A DNA stretch of 64,000 nt from Scalesia atractyloides (Eukaryota > Streptophyta > Magnoliopsida > Asterales > Asteraceae): positions 90,704,240-90,768,239 of the forward strand of contig CAMTDV010000023.1 in the NCBI GenBank assembly GCA_947069175.1, given 5' to 3'. A program made the translations under genes and the position numbers. The notes under the pieces were generated by a model, which was not told where the DNA came from, did no database searches, and saw only the letters and a program-made list of their open reading frames with translations. Below, piece by piece: positions 33,839 through 44,962 of this stretch; the first letter of the stretch is position 1; each line of letters begins with the position of its first letter.

Positions 33839-35033
33839 CAGTAAGGAATCTTATAATTGAGCTTTCGTAGTAAATCAAAATATTCTTTCGAACTTTCAAG
33901 TGAACGAATATCGAGCATAGGGGCAATCCCCGGTCCCTGTTGTTTTACTTTCTAGCAATTCCCGCCCTCGTGTTCTAAATGGTTGAGGCAAAGAGACACC
34001 CATGATTATTATTTAAAGAAGTAGTTGGGTCATATGTTTAGCCTTTCCATAGAGATGTTGGCTTTCTTTTACAAACAAACCCAACATACTTTCCTTCAAA
34101 TTTCATGCACCATGATTATGGATAATATAATCCAACAAATATCATACAATGTAAATTATATTGAAAAACAATTGAACATGAACATGTTATAGAATTTATG
34201 TAAATTGTATTGAAAATATAATTTGTTTAAATATTGATGCAAATTAAGAATTTGTTTAAAATATTTAGATGTATGCATGCATGTGTTTATACGGAAAATA
34301 CATGATTCGGAGCTAATACTCCGTATTCACTAGGTATTTGTATTTGGCTTTTAAAATCATTATCAAATTAGATTTATAAGTTGGTGCTTGTGGCTTTTAA
34401 ATCATTATCAGATTAGATGTACATATATTGTTTTGGTTTTGTGGACATTTCTTTTCAATTCGAAAAAAAAAACTTAAAACAAAATTCACTAGTCCAAAGG
34501 AAATTTAAGGTTGAGATATAACATTATTATAAAAACAGAAAAATCCTAAATATTGATACATTAGTTTTGTTCTATAGCATGAGTCTAAAAACAATTAACA
34601 AATTCACATCAGTTTAGTGAATCATCATAAGTAGTGTCTTTAAATTTAAACAAAAATACCATCCACCCCCTCAAAAAAAATTTACTTATAACCCCCCTCC
34701 CCCACCCCTCAAAAAAAAACTCGCATTATATAAAGTGTAATAGTTATATATGTAAAAGCTAGTATGACATGATTTCTAGATATAAGTATTTAATTAAGTT
34801 AATAGAGTATAGCTATCATCAGCAGTAGTAGTTATAAATATAATGAAGATTAAAACTATTTAGTGGGTCGTCGGGATACAAAAGTATATATTTTCCCACT
34901 TTGTTGGTTAGATGTTGGCATGAAATTAGGGTCAAAATGATCAAAAGTTGAATAAGGGCTTTGTAATGTTGGGAATGGTTTGCTTTGGGATTAGGACATA
35001 TATTTTGTATTTTTTTATAGATTTATCAGTCAA
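33839..35033. other. AT-rich intergenic sequence, no gene seen
   Basis: Contains a short CCCCCTC-rich patch with A runs at about 34665-34720. No supported gene. Confidence 0.5.
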
Positions 35034-35205
35034 CAAGGTGGTGGTGGAGTGGTAAGGAAGAAATTTGATGTTTTAAGGGACCTAAGTTCGATTCATGCCC
35101 TCTCTATTATTTTCTGCGGCACCTGGTAATGATAGGAGACTAGGCGATGTATTACCAGATAGGGGTGTTAGTTAGTGATTTGTAGTCATTCCAAAAACCA
35201 TAAAA
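35034..35205 (+). mobile_element. tRNA-derived SINE
   Basis: GGTGGTGGAGTGGTAAGGAAG fits an A box. AGTTCGATTC, about 40 bp on, fits a B box. A TAATGATAGGAGACTAGGCG stretch and TTAGTGATTTGTAGTCATTC follow, and it ends in an A-rich tail (about 35190-35210). The overall layout and length match plant SINEs. I could not settle the target duplication. Confidence 0.55.
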
Positions 35206-35359
35206 AAACCAATTGACAGGAACGGCTACAAAACACCGCGTGCCTCAGCTTCCTCATCTTCAATGAGTTTGCTGCATTCTAATACTTCTGTGGTGATCTT
35301 TGATGAGTTGTATTTGTTCAACAACACTTCTGTGGGTGCGTTCAATGACATTTGGGTTA

Positions 35360-35660
35360 AAACATATGAATATTGAAAAAGGAGTGCAGGGTGTTATTTG
35401 ACCATTATCTGCATTTATGTTGTTATTTCTTTATAGGCATTGAAGGGGACTTTTATCCTTGTGCATGGTGTTATTTGTCCATTACCTGCATTTATGTTGT
35501 TGTTTCTTTATAGGAATTGAAGGGGTCTTTTATAGGAGTGCAGGGTGTTATTTGTCCATTATCTACAATATGTGGTGTTATTTCATTATATGTATTTTTG
35601 GTTTTTAATCGTGATTTGGTCTGTATTTCTTTATAGAAATTGAAGGGTTGTTAGTTAGTG
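35360..35660 (+). repeat. left subterminal repeats of the MULE
   Basis: Three to four imperfect copies of a unit containing GGTGTTATTTGTCCATTA, then CTGCATTTATGTTGTT, TTTCTTTATAGG and ATTGAAGGGG, spaced about 80-90 bp. Phrases such as GATTTGGTCTGTATTTCTTT also repeat. Confidence 0.75.
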
Positions 35661-35849
35661 ATTTGGTCTGTATTTCTTTACCTGATAGGGGTGTTTGTTA
35701 GTGATTTGCAGTCATTCATACAACAGTACGGTGAGGTGTCTTCAAAGATTTTTTTTATTTTTGTTTTTAATAGTGATTTGGTCTCTTACCTGGTGTTATA
35801 TGACATTTGGTATAAAACATTCGTTTTAATAACTATGGTTATAATACAT

Positions 35850-38800
35850 TTTGTTGCACGTGTGTACTATGCAGTTAGGAAAAGCAATCGGCTACGAACA
35901 AAAATGTACCATTCCAAATACAAGAACACCCAAGAGACTGCTATCGTGTGTTCGGAATCAGACGGAGAGGGAAATGACAAACAAGGAGCCCCCGCCAGGG
36001 AAATGTCGCGACAGCCAGAACAAAACACAACGAAAATAGTGCCACTGCCAGGGAAGCAGTTCAAATCGACTGCGAGATGGCTGGTTACAGGAACTACCAC
36101 AACGGGTATGCATTTTATCCTTGAACATTATAATGAGCTAAATGTCTATACTGTACGGTATTACTAATACTTTGTTTGTTTAATGTAGAATCAAAGTTAA
36201 CAATAAATAAGCCTGAGAAGGTGATTTCAAAGCCATCGTCCGACCCGGACGATGACTTTGTTGACACCCCACCAGGAAAACGAAGGAAGTCGCTAGCCAA
36301 AAAATCGCCGATTCATACAAAACGACAAATACACTCACAACCTTACAAGCCCTATATGGGAACAAGAATCAGGCCAAAAGTTTCGATCGGCAATTTGTTG
36401 AATCTAACAGGTGGTTTGAGTGCGAAACAACGAGAAAAGGTTTACAAGATCGGATTTGGATCAATTTTCAGCCATCAAGTTACTGGTGTGTCCCTGCCGC
36501 CATCGCACACTGGTTGGTCACAAATTACGACCCAGATGCGTGCGTCTTGAATATAGGAAACAACAGTCTAATACCATTACTGCAGACCTTGTATACCGCA
36601 TATTCAAGTTGCCTCGTGGGGAAAATGTGCTGGTTAAACAGACGAAGGCAAACAAGAGGAGTGGTGAAGTTATGACGGAATTTAGGGGTCAATTTAAAGA
36701 TGTACAAAGAAAAATATTGTCTCCATTGTAGCTGATGATGCATATATTGAGCATAGACGACTACGAACAGTTATTTGTTCTGAATTTCGTAGTTTTATAC
36801 TTTTCATTTTTGGGAGAAACGACAAGCAACAACTCGGTTAATGTCTGGTATCTTCCGTGCCTAAAACCTGAAGTTGAAATATCAAGTTTTGATTAGTATG
36901 CTTACATGGTTGCATGCCTCAACCGTATGAAGAGATCGTTGCACGGAGACGAGGATCATTTCGGGGGCCCAATGCTTTTGCTGATGGTAAGTTAATACTA
37001 AATAAAACATAAACAACAGAAAATCATGCATTTAATAATTGTAGAAAGTGTACTAAACATCTTTCAATGAAACTTGACAGATGGCCTATGCAATAGAGAA
37101 AAAAAGGATACCTGCAACACATGGTTCGGCTCTGATTGGATTAGCAACTGATGACTTGTTTGAGGAGTTGGCTTCAGAGATGGAGCGTACTGGAATATCA
37201 ATCGAGGATGTTGATTCAGCAATAAAGGGGGAGAAAGGAAACGTGGATCGGGCGAGATCAGTGGAAGGGAAAAGAAAAAGGTGGTTAAAGGTACTACACC
37301 TATGAAGATGATGACGAACACCTTGGTATATACAAGCATTGTGCGGACTACTTTCTGACGCAAACTGACACCCAAACGTGTGCCATGCTTGTAGGTCCAG
37401 ATGGAGCGTTTCATGTGCCGATGGTGTCACAGTACGGAGACACACAATCGCCCCCATCCGCATCTGCAAAAGAATCAGATGAGGTAAATAAACAATAGGT
37501 TGAAAAATAGACTGATACAGTGTATATTGTTTTACAAAAATATGTTGTTTAAGCGGATTTTGAAACAGGATAAATGCAATATTTTGGATAAGTTGTTCCG
37601 TGATTTTGAAGAATGCGTTCGTAGCATAAATGAGACGATTACAGAATCGTGTACATTGTATCCCAATAGTGAGAAGTTGAAGAAAAAGCATTGACATGGA
37701 ATAGAATGAAGTTGAAATATCTACAAGCGGATGAGGCGAGCATGCAAGATGTCAACCGTCATGAAGGTAGTGTAACATTAACCAGTAATAACACTACTAC
37801 AAATACGAGAAAACATGAAACTATGTCACAAAAAAAATCTCCCTTTTCACCAATGACGTCATCATTTGTGGCAGAGGTAGAGGCAGCGATAGACGAGGTG
37901 GATACAGCAAAGACACCCCAACCACGGTTCAATGTATCAGGGCTTGAGGCAGTAAACCTGTCAAAAATACTTGACAGTGTTTGGGATCATGAAAAAGGTG
38001 TTGAGGGGGGTCGATCTACGATGCACAAAAAAACACCACGCCCAAAAATGAAAATAATTTTGCCACCAACGCTACGATCACCATATGTCAGCCGCATAGT
38101 TTCATTGCGGGCCGGACGAGAGAAGTCAGAAGAAGTCGTACCATGGTGTATTTTCTGCGGAGTGCGTAACGCATGGTACGTATTCATCGTACCGTTATAC
38201 TTTTTCATAACATTATTTATTTAAAATAATTATCTCGTGTTGTAGGGATGTGATTTTCAGCAATAATGGTCATGTTTCGGTGATGAGGTCACCGTTCGAA
38301 TCGATGGTATCGGGCGTCACGGTACATATTGATGTCATCAGTGCATGGGCTGTGGTATTGAACTACGAGGAGAGACTGAGGAAGATGGGAATGGCCCCAA
38401 AGTTGTTCTGCAACGCTGGAATGTTGGTACGTGTTCTTTATTGATTATCGCTGTAATGAAAGTCCGAAAGAATTATCTTGAACATGAAATAGTTAAATCA
38501 TTGGTGAGACAGACCTAGGCCTGCATATTGTTTAAATTATGTGACACCCTTTAGATAAAGCCTAAATGAACTAATGGTGTTGTTCAGTTAAAAAAGTATG
38601 TAAACTCAGTTATTGTAAACTAAAATAACATTTTGTTTTGGAGCTGAAATAACACCATATCGTTAAATGGATTTGACAAGTGAAAAAATGTTTGCATTTA
38701 CCCAGTTTACAGGTTATCAGTTTTATTGGATAATTAACATGAAATAGTTAAATCATTGGTAAGACAGTCGTAGGCCTGCATGTTGTATAAATTATATGAA

Positions 38801-39777
38801 TCCCTTTAGATAAAATCTAAATGAACTAATACAGTTATTCTGTTATAACGGTATGAAAACTCGGTTATTGGATCTGAAATAACACCGTATCTTTTAACTT
38901 TATTTTTTTTCTTTTAAAAAAATAAACATATGCAGCTTGAAAAGGAGTTCGACTTACCAGAAAAAGATCGAATAACAAGGTTTGCAGAGAACATGAAGTA
39001 TGTACTCGACGGTATGGAACTAAAGACATTTAAAGGTTTCTAGAGGGTGTACATCCCTATCTTGAATGGGGAGCACTACTTTCTGCTTTTTTTCAACTTG
39101 TCAACAACCCAAATAATAATCATTGACAACATAGAGGGTCTGGTTTAGAAGAAAGGTACGGTGGGACGGTCGAAAAAATGGTACGTACAGCTCAGAAATA
39201 TACAAAACTATATTTATATATCAAAAAAGATCAATAATGTATTACCAGATATATTATTTCAGATAAGTGCCTTTTGTGGGTTCCTAAGCCGTATACAGCC
39301 AGTGGTAGCTGATAAACTAAGAGTTACTAAACCCGTAAGAATGGAATTCCTATGGCAGACCCTGTTTAACGGTACCGATTGCGGAATTTTCTTAATGCGG
39401 CATACGGAGACCTACAACGGTATGCTAGAAGGTTCCCCGGTAAAATTTAGAAAACATACCTGTATATGCGCGTTATTGTATCTGCTTACGAGAACACATG
39501 TCTTTTGACTTATATAGGAACAAGCGTGAAAGATTGGAAATGTGGACTATCGTCAGAGAGGAACGTAAAAGGGGAAGTATTGGATAATCAGAGAAGGGAA
39601 ATCACCGATCTGCGGAGGAAGTATGTATCAAAAATGCTTCTTAGTGAGGTGAACTCAGTACGAGGGGTTGTAGAGACAGAAATTAGAGAGTTTGCTTGTT
39701 TGGACGAGGATGAAAGAGTGAAGCTCGAGGAAAATGCAATACAAAGATTTTGTCGCAGGTTGGATGGTATAATGTAG
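35850..39777 (+). pseudogene. ULP1-like (C48) cysteine protease gene carried by the MULE, broken
   Basis: Several exons separated by short GT-AG introns (for example 36106-36188) encode a plant transposon-type ULP protein. The N-terminal part has GGLSAKQREKVYKIGFGS, then in another frame HWLVTNYDPDACVLNI, then VYRIFKLPRGENV. The pre-catalytic part has LPPTLRSPYVSRIVSLRAGR and WAVVLNYEERLR. The catalytic triad is all present: His in NGEHYFLL (codon 39074), Asp in IIIDNI (39125), Cys in TDCGIFLMRH (39380). The C-terminal end is ALDE-like acidic sequence ending at a stop near 39777. Frame breaks and stops (near 36490, 36570, 36895, 39041, 39147) prevent a complete product. Its role in transposition is not established; related enzymes cleave SUMO. 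Confidence 0.82.
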
Positions 39778-40385
39778 GTTTCAAACAAGTTAATCCAGTT
39801 GGTCCATTTTCAATTTGGTTGCTCTAAACAATTGTGTGAAGTATGAACATTTTATGGGGTTTTTTTCAGGCTAGAAAAAATGGTATGAAATTTGATCATT
39901 TCTTCTGTGTTTTGTTATTATTTTTCTTTTTGATTACTTTCTCTATTATTTTGCTACAATAAACTAGTTTTATATCATTCATATCAGCGGAATTAGCAAA
40001 TGTCACGAAAATATATGCTTGAAAACAGAATACTGTTACAATACGACAAAGATAATAAAACCATGTAAATTGTTATAACTCGTATCATAAACCTATTCAG
40101 TTGGCTAAACCTCACTTTAAAAAAAAGGAACAACATAATAACCAATTGACAAAACACCATACGATATATAAAAAACACAAAACATTTATATACATTAACA
40201 AAAAAAATTGTTATACCAATATGCAATATGTACCCTTTTAAATATTCGTCCGTAATAAAAAATAATCATCACTGCAGAACCAAAAACAAGTGTATAACGT
40301 TTCAACTTAAAAATTGAAGTATAACCATTCAACCAAAAACCACTGTGAACAAACACAAAAATAAAAATGACTTATCCGACACTCC
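39778..40385. other. AT-rich spacer between the two convergent MULE genes
   Basis: Low-complexity AT-rich sequence that would hold both 3' untranslated regions. No ORF is supported. Confidence 0.5.
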
Positions 40386-43112
40386 CTAATCGTCAGCTTC
40401 GTCCTCATCTGCTTCATCCTCGTCAGATTCGACCACCTCCCCCCCCCCCTCGTCTTCCTCAGAACTAACGTCTTCTTGTTTCCTTTTAGGGTGTTTACAG
40501 CTACGTCTGTTGTGACCGAACCTAAAGCAATTTTGACAACGACGTCTCTTATTACCCGTTTGGCTTCTTGCAATTTCACGTTTAGACTTCATCCGTTTCG
40601 GCTTACCCATACCTTTAAATCTAGTTCCAACGGGGACACGAACAGTAACTGTAGATGGTTGGGTATTGCCAGTTATTTCAGCAAATCTTTCCCTACGACT
40701 CTTACGAGGTGCACTCCCGACTGCCTCGTCAGCTGAATCGAAGAACTTAACCACATGATCCCTAAATGAGCACAATGCATCAAAATTGGTAACAAGTTTG
40801 TTAATAACCGACTCTGTATATTGTGTTATCTCACGTACAACCCGGTTTAATTTGTTATACCGATCTTCATCCTCATTCATACCTAAAATAACACCAGGAG
40901 AACTATTGGTAACAACCTCCCTCGTCCAACGTCTAAGTTTATATCGTTGAGGGAATTCCATCACGTCAAGCATCCTAAGCACGCAGAATATGTGTGAGCA
41001 CAACAACCCAAACTGTTAGAATCTTTTGCATGTACAGTATATAGTCATGTCGGCCTCCCGCACCATTACCTATAAGTCACAACAAAAAACATATAAATTG
41101 TTACAAAAAAAATCGATTAAGCAAATGACACCATACTAATTCATGTGTCGGATCCAAGTATATTTAAAGAAAAATGTAAACAAAACAAAGAAAAATAAAG
41201 TCTATTGTATACCTCGAAAAAAGTGGTGCATGGTTGTTCCCAATCCTTCACAAAAAATTTAGCGAAGTCATCGATAGTTTCCCACTTTCCAATAGCACAT
41301 CTATGAATATTGTTTTGTATCTCCAATTGGACATCAAAAAAAATGGTGCGTGTGTATAACCTCGCGGCTTCCTCCTCCAAAGCAAAGTCTACAGCCCATA
41401 TATCAACAACCGTGTTTCTAGTGTCATGGTCGTTCTTCCTATGCTCATGTCTTTGAGCTTCAATTGCAGAATCAAAATGGCCCAAAAATTCGACAAGGGT
41501 GCACTCCGGGTTGCAAAACTGTCCAAAAAATGGTTCTCACTCTCTGAACGTGATGATGTACGCATGAGCCCAAACATGTACTGATCATGATAATATGCCG
41601 GTATCCAACTACACCTTATCTGATAAATAGACTGTAACCGTTCATGCTCAGAAAGATTAAAATCATTCATTATGGTACCCCATTCGCTTTCAAACTTCTC
41701 GGGCAGTATAGAATCTGTCCACACAATGGAACACAACCAAACTTCTCGGGCAGTATAGAATCGGTCCACACAATGAAACACAACCTCTTCTTGAAATCTG
41801 TACTATTACAAATCGTAGGGCCAACCTAAAACACTATTGAAAAAAATTGAAAACAAAAAAAAATACAACACAACAAAAATGAAGCAAAATTAATAGATTG
41901 AATAAGCAAAAACACCTTAACAGTAAGCTTGTCCATCATATGCCACATGCATAACCTATGCCTACTCTCAGGCCATGTATCTTCAATAGCCTTCTTCATG
42001 GCTGGGTCTTGGTCGGTCACAACCACCGGAGGAGCACGACCAAAAGATTCACGAAAAACCCAAAGCAACTAACTATACGTTTCAGCGGTTTCGTTCCCTA
42101 TTATAGCGGCTCCAAGTATAACGTTACGATTATGGTTGTCAATACCGGTAAATGGTACGAACATCATCTTGTACCTAACACAAAAAAACACCATATAAAT
42201 ATCTTTTATATAAAGCTAAAATGATTTTATAAATAAAATAAAACAAAATTGATTAGTAAACAAACTTGTTACGCCGATAGGTTTTGCATCAAATGACACG
42301 TCACCGAAAACTGAATAATTCCACTTCGCCTCCTCGTCTGCCCAGAACAAAGCCCTTAGTATACCATCTTCAGAGGTTGTATACTCCATTGAAAAGTTTG
42401 GTATATACTCTTTCTTTCTCAACAACCGTTTAATCATCATATCAGCATCAAACTCAGATATGTACCTGTTTATATCTCGCTTAAAATTCTTGAAATCGGA
42501 TTTGGTTGCCCTAACCTTGTCAAAACCACCATGCAATGTCCTCATGATATTAAATGCTTTCACATGTCCAATATTTATCGCACTCAAAGCATTAACCGCT
42601 TGCTCTTGAGTGTAATTCAATCCTCGGTTAACGGGGAGTAAATACCTATCCTCGTCAGCAACAAAAGAGTGGTTATGGTCCTCCTTGAAATGGTATACCT
42701 CATATAAATTCATCTCGTTAAGCTTTAGGCACATACGTGCCTCGCAACCAGTCCTAATAGAAGGGACCCGACGAGTAGATTTCCTTTTTGAGCCTATATT
42801 TGAGGTGTCGACCACTTTAGAAGAATCGATCACCTTAAAAGGTTTGGTCCCTTCCTTTGAGCAAACAAAGAATTTGGATTTAACAACATCCTGCAGCTTA
42901 TATTGGGAAGACTTTCGGGCGGTAAAGCTTGCAGCCATCGCGTACTTTTGATATAAGAGGAATGCATTACTCAGTCTGTCGAGAGTCATCTTCTCTCTCG
43001 GCCTAAGCGAATCTTCCACCTCAGGTAAAAAAGTCCTCTTACCAGAATTAGGAGACAAACGTGGACGCCCAACAGGCTGGTAATTATGAGACCCTACAAA
43101 ATAACACCACAT
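40386..43112 (-). pseudogene. MURA-type MULE transposase with FAR1 domain, SWIM finger and CCHC knuckle, broken
   Basis: Order on the minus strand: FAR1-like DNA-binding region (NAFLLYQKYAMAASFTARKS, then SIRTGCEARMCL; 42990-42700), MULE core (YSVFGDVSFDA at about 42310, VPFTGIDNHNRN, VVTDQDPAMKKAI near 42010, CMWHMMDKL, RTSSRSESENHF near 41550), SWIM finger (CTCK...GLLCSH, about 41040-41000), and a C-terminal knuckle CQNCFRFGHNRRSCKHP with an acidic tail. GT-AG introns are visible at 42175-42265, 41826-41915 and 41070-41212. Disabling lesions: frameshift near 42290, TAG for Trp near 42070, a 47-bp duplication near 41740, frameshift near 41525, and a stop in the SWIM motif. The protein would cut and join the MULE ends. 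FAR1/FRS host transcription factors share this ancestry. Confidence 0.88.
41691..41784 (-). repeat. 47-bp tandem duplication within the transposase
   Basis: CAAACTTCTCGGGCAGTATA and the rest of the unit (to ACACAACC) occurs at 41691 and again 47 bp later with a few differences. 47 is not a multiple of three, so the duplication shifts the reading frame. Confidence 0.88.
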
Positions 43113-43129
43113 CTAACATAAATAACACC

Positions 43130-43460
43130 ACAGCTGTATTTATTAAAAAACAGCACAAATATCCCGTTAATAAACACCATGAAGGACCACAACTGTATTA
43201 AACAGCATGAAGGAATATAGTCTGTATGTATTGAACAACATGAAGGAACACAACTGTATTAGATAACACCGTAAAAACACCACATATAACAGGTAAAAAA
43301 CACCATGAAGGAACATAACTGTATTTTAAAAAACACCATGCAGGACCACGACTGTATTCAAAAACACCATGAATAGAACAGAACTGTATTACTAGGGGGT
43401 GTAAAAAACACAATGAATGAACATAACTATATTACTAGGGGCTGTAAAAAACACACTGAA
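43130..43460 (-). repeat. right subterminal repeats of the MULE
   Basis: Six to eight variant copies of AAACACCATGAAGGAACA followed by TAACTGTATT, spaced 30-50 bp. The same unit style reappears at 57427-57500 beyond the nested insertion. Confidence 0.85.
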
Positions 43461-43561
43461 TGCTTGGTTTTTCTTAATACTTGCACATTCAAACAACTAT
43501 CCATAGTTGTTTGGGTGATAACAATCAACCACTGTGATCCGAATCTATTTTGGGACTCACA
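43461..43561 (+). repeat. truncated LTR (3' part), plus orientation
   Basis: Corresponds to the last ~100 bp of the LTR at 44288-44742. It begins in mid-LTR directly at the junction with MULE repeats, and is followed by the primer site TGGTATCAGAGC at 43565. Confidence 0.88.
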
Positions 43562-44287
43562 ATTTGGTATCAGAGCCTTTGTGCTCTTGATTGTTTGAGT
43601 TTTTGTTAAGATTTTTCAAGTTTTGAAGGTTTTACAAAAGTTTTCAAAGTTTTATGTTTTTTTCAAATTTTTGGGCTTAAAATGGCTTGATCTGGTGTGT
43701 TTAATCTTTGGGATGTTGTTAATCAGTAGTTTGGTAAACATTTTGGTCATTTAGCTGCAAAGAAACATGAATTTTGAGTCGTTTTTGGGTGATTAGAGGG
43801 TTTTTGTTCGTACTAAAACCCTTCTAGGCGTAATTATTTTTAAAGCTAGCGTAGATATATTTGAAGATAGCGTAATTATCTTTAAAGCTAGCGTAATTAA
43901 CAATGAATATCGTGAGGAAGGAATGCTCTTTCAGAGGGCAGTCGAGCACGCGAGAGCTCGAAAGATTGAAGTAATGGAAATCTTACTCAGAATGGAAGCT
44001 AAAAAGGAAAAAGAAGAGTCCAGAAAGAAGAAAGCAGCTGAGCAAGAATCATCCTCTCCACCGACCAAAGATCCATATCCAGATTCAGATGTCTAGATCA
44101 TTCAACCACCTCCGACTTCATCCACATATGAAGTCACAATGGAGGCCAATCCAACCAATAGTGAAGCTTTTGTCAAACATCCAACTGATGCAGCAACCAT
44201 CCAACAAACAGAAGAATCTGCCGCAGACACTGAAGCTCCGAAGCAAGATTGAAGAAACTCAAGCACGCAACGGTCTAGGGGGGATAT
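43562..44287 (+). mobile_element. non-autonomous internal segment, plus orientation
   Basis: Starts with the tRNA-Met primer site and ends with the polypurine tract TCTAGGGGGGATAT. In between it carries a short frame with RKIEVMEILLRMEAKKEKEE (about 43957), a charged, helix-forming peptide, and continues after a TAG at about 44094 towards TYEVTMEANPTNSEAFVKHP. It has no protease, integrase or RT. It is the same unit as the five minus-strand segments at 51552-56971. Confidence 0.85.
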
Positions 44288-44742
44288 TGGTAGAACATTT
44301 TGAGACCGATGGTACTTGTTTATCCATAGTTTGAGCTGGTTTGTAATAGTTAGATAAACTAAAAGGGTCAAAAGTGCAATTGTATTAAAGTTATCTTTTA
44401 GCGGCGTAATTCATAACCCAGCGTATTTAACAAATACGCTGGGTAGTCAGGTTGTATAAATATGGTACTCGATGAATGTTTTGTCCAAGTTTCTTGGACA
44501 GATTTTGTTGATTCTCTTGTGTTATGATTTTTGCTAATGTGCTTACATCCGAATATCCAGGTGCTGTTATTGATTATATGTTATTGGGATTTCATATACA
44601 ACACTAGTTGTTTGATCCATTCAAGATTCTTTATCTTCTTTGCTTGGTTTTTCTTAATACTTGCACATTCAAACAACTAATCCATAGTTGTTTGGGTGAT
44701 AACAATCAACCACTGTGATCCGAATCTGTTTTGGGACTCACA
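44288..44742 (+). repeat. full LTR, plus orientation, 455 bp
   Basis: Runs from TGGTAGAACATTTTGAGACC to TTTGGGACTCACA. It contains the U3 hairpin CCCAGCGTATTT-AAC-AAATACGCTGGG (about 44418-44444) and, 12 bp later, TATA box GTATAAATATGG. The primer site follows at 44746-44757. Confidence 0.9.
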
Positions 44743-44883
44743 ATTTGGTATCAGAGCCTTTATGCTCTTGATTGTTTGAGTTTTTGTTAAGATTTTTCAA
44801 GTTTTGAAGGTTTTACAAAAGTTTTCAAAGTTTTATGGTTTTTCAAATTTTTGGGCTTAAAATGGCTTGATCTGGTGCGTTTA

Positions 44884-44962
44884 ATCTTTGGGTTGTTGTT
44901 AATCAATAATTAGAAAAAAATTTAGATGAAGATAGCTGAAATCTTTGGGTTGTTGTTAATCA
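44884..44962. repeat. inversion junction flanked by a 22-bp direct repeat
   Basis: ATCTTTGGGTTGTTGTTAAT followed by CA occurs at 44884-44905 (end of the plus-strand leader) and at 44941-44962 (just before the truncated minus-strand RT). The 35 bases between are A-rich filler. It marks the point where the two oppositely oriented retroelement parts are joined. Confidence 0.85.
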
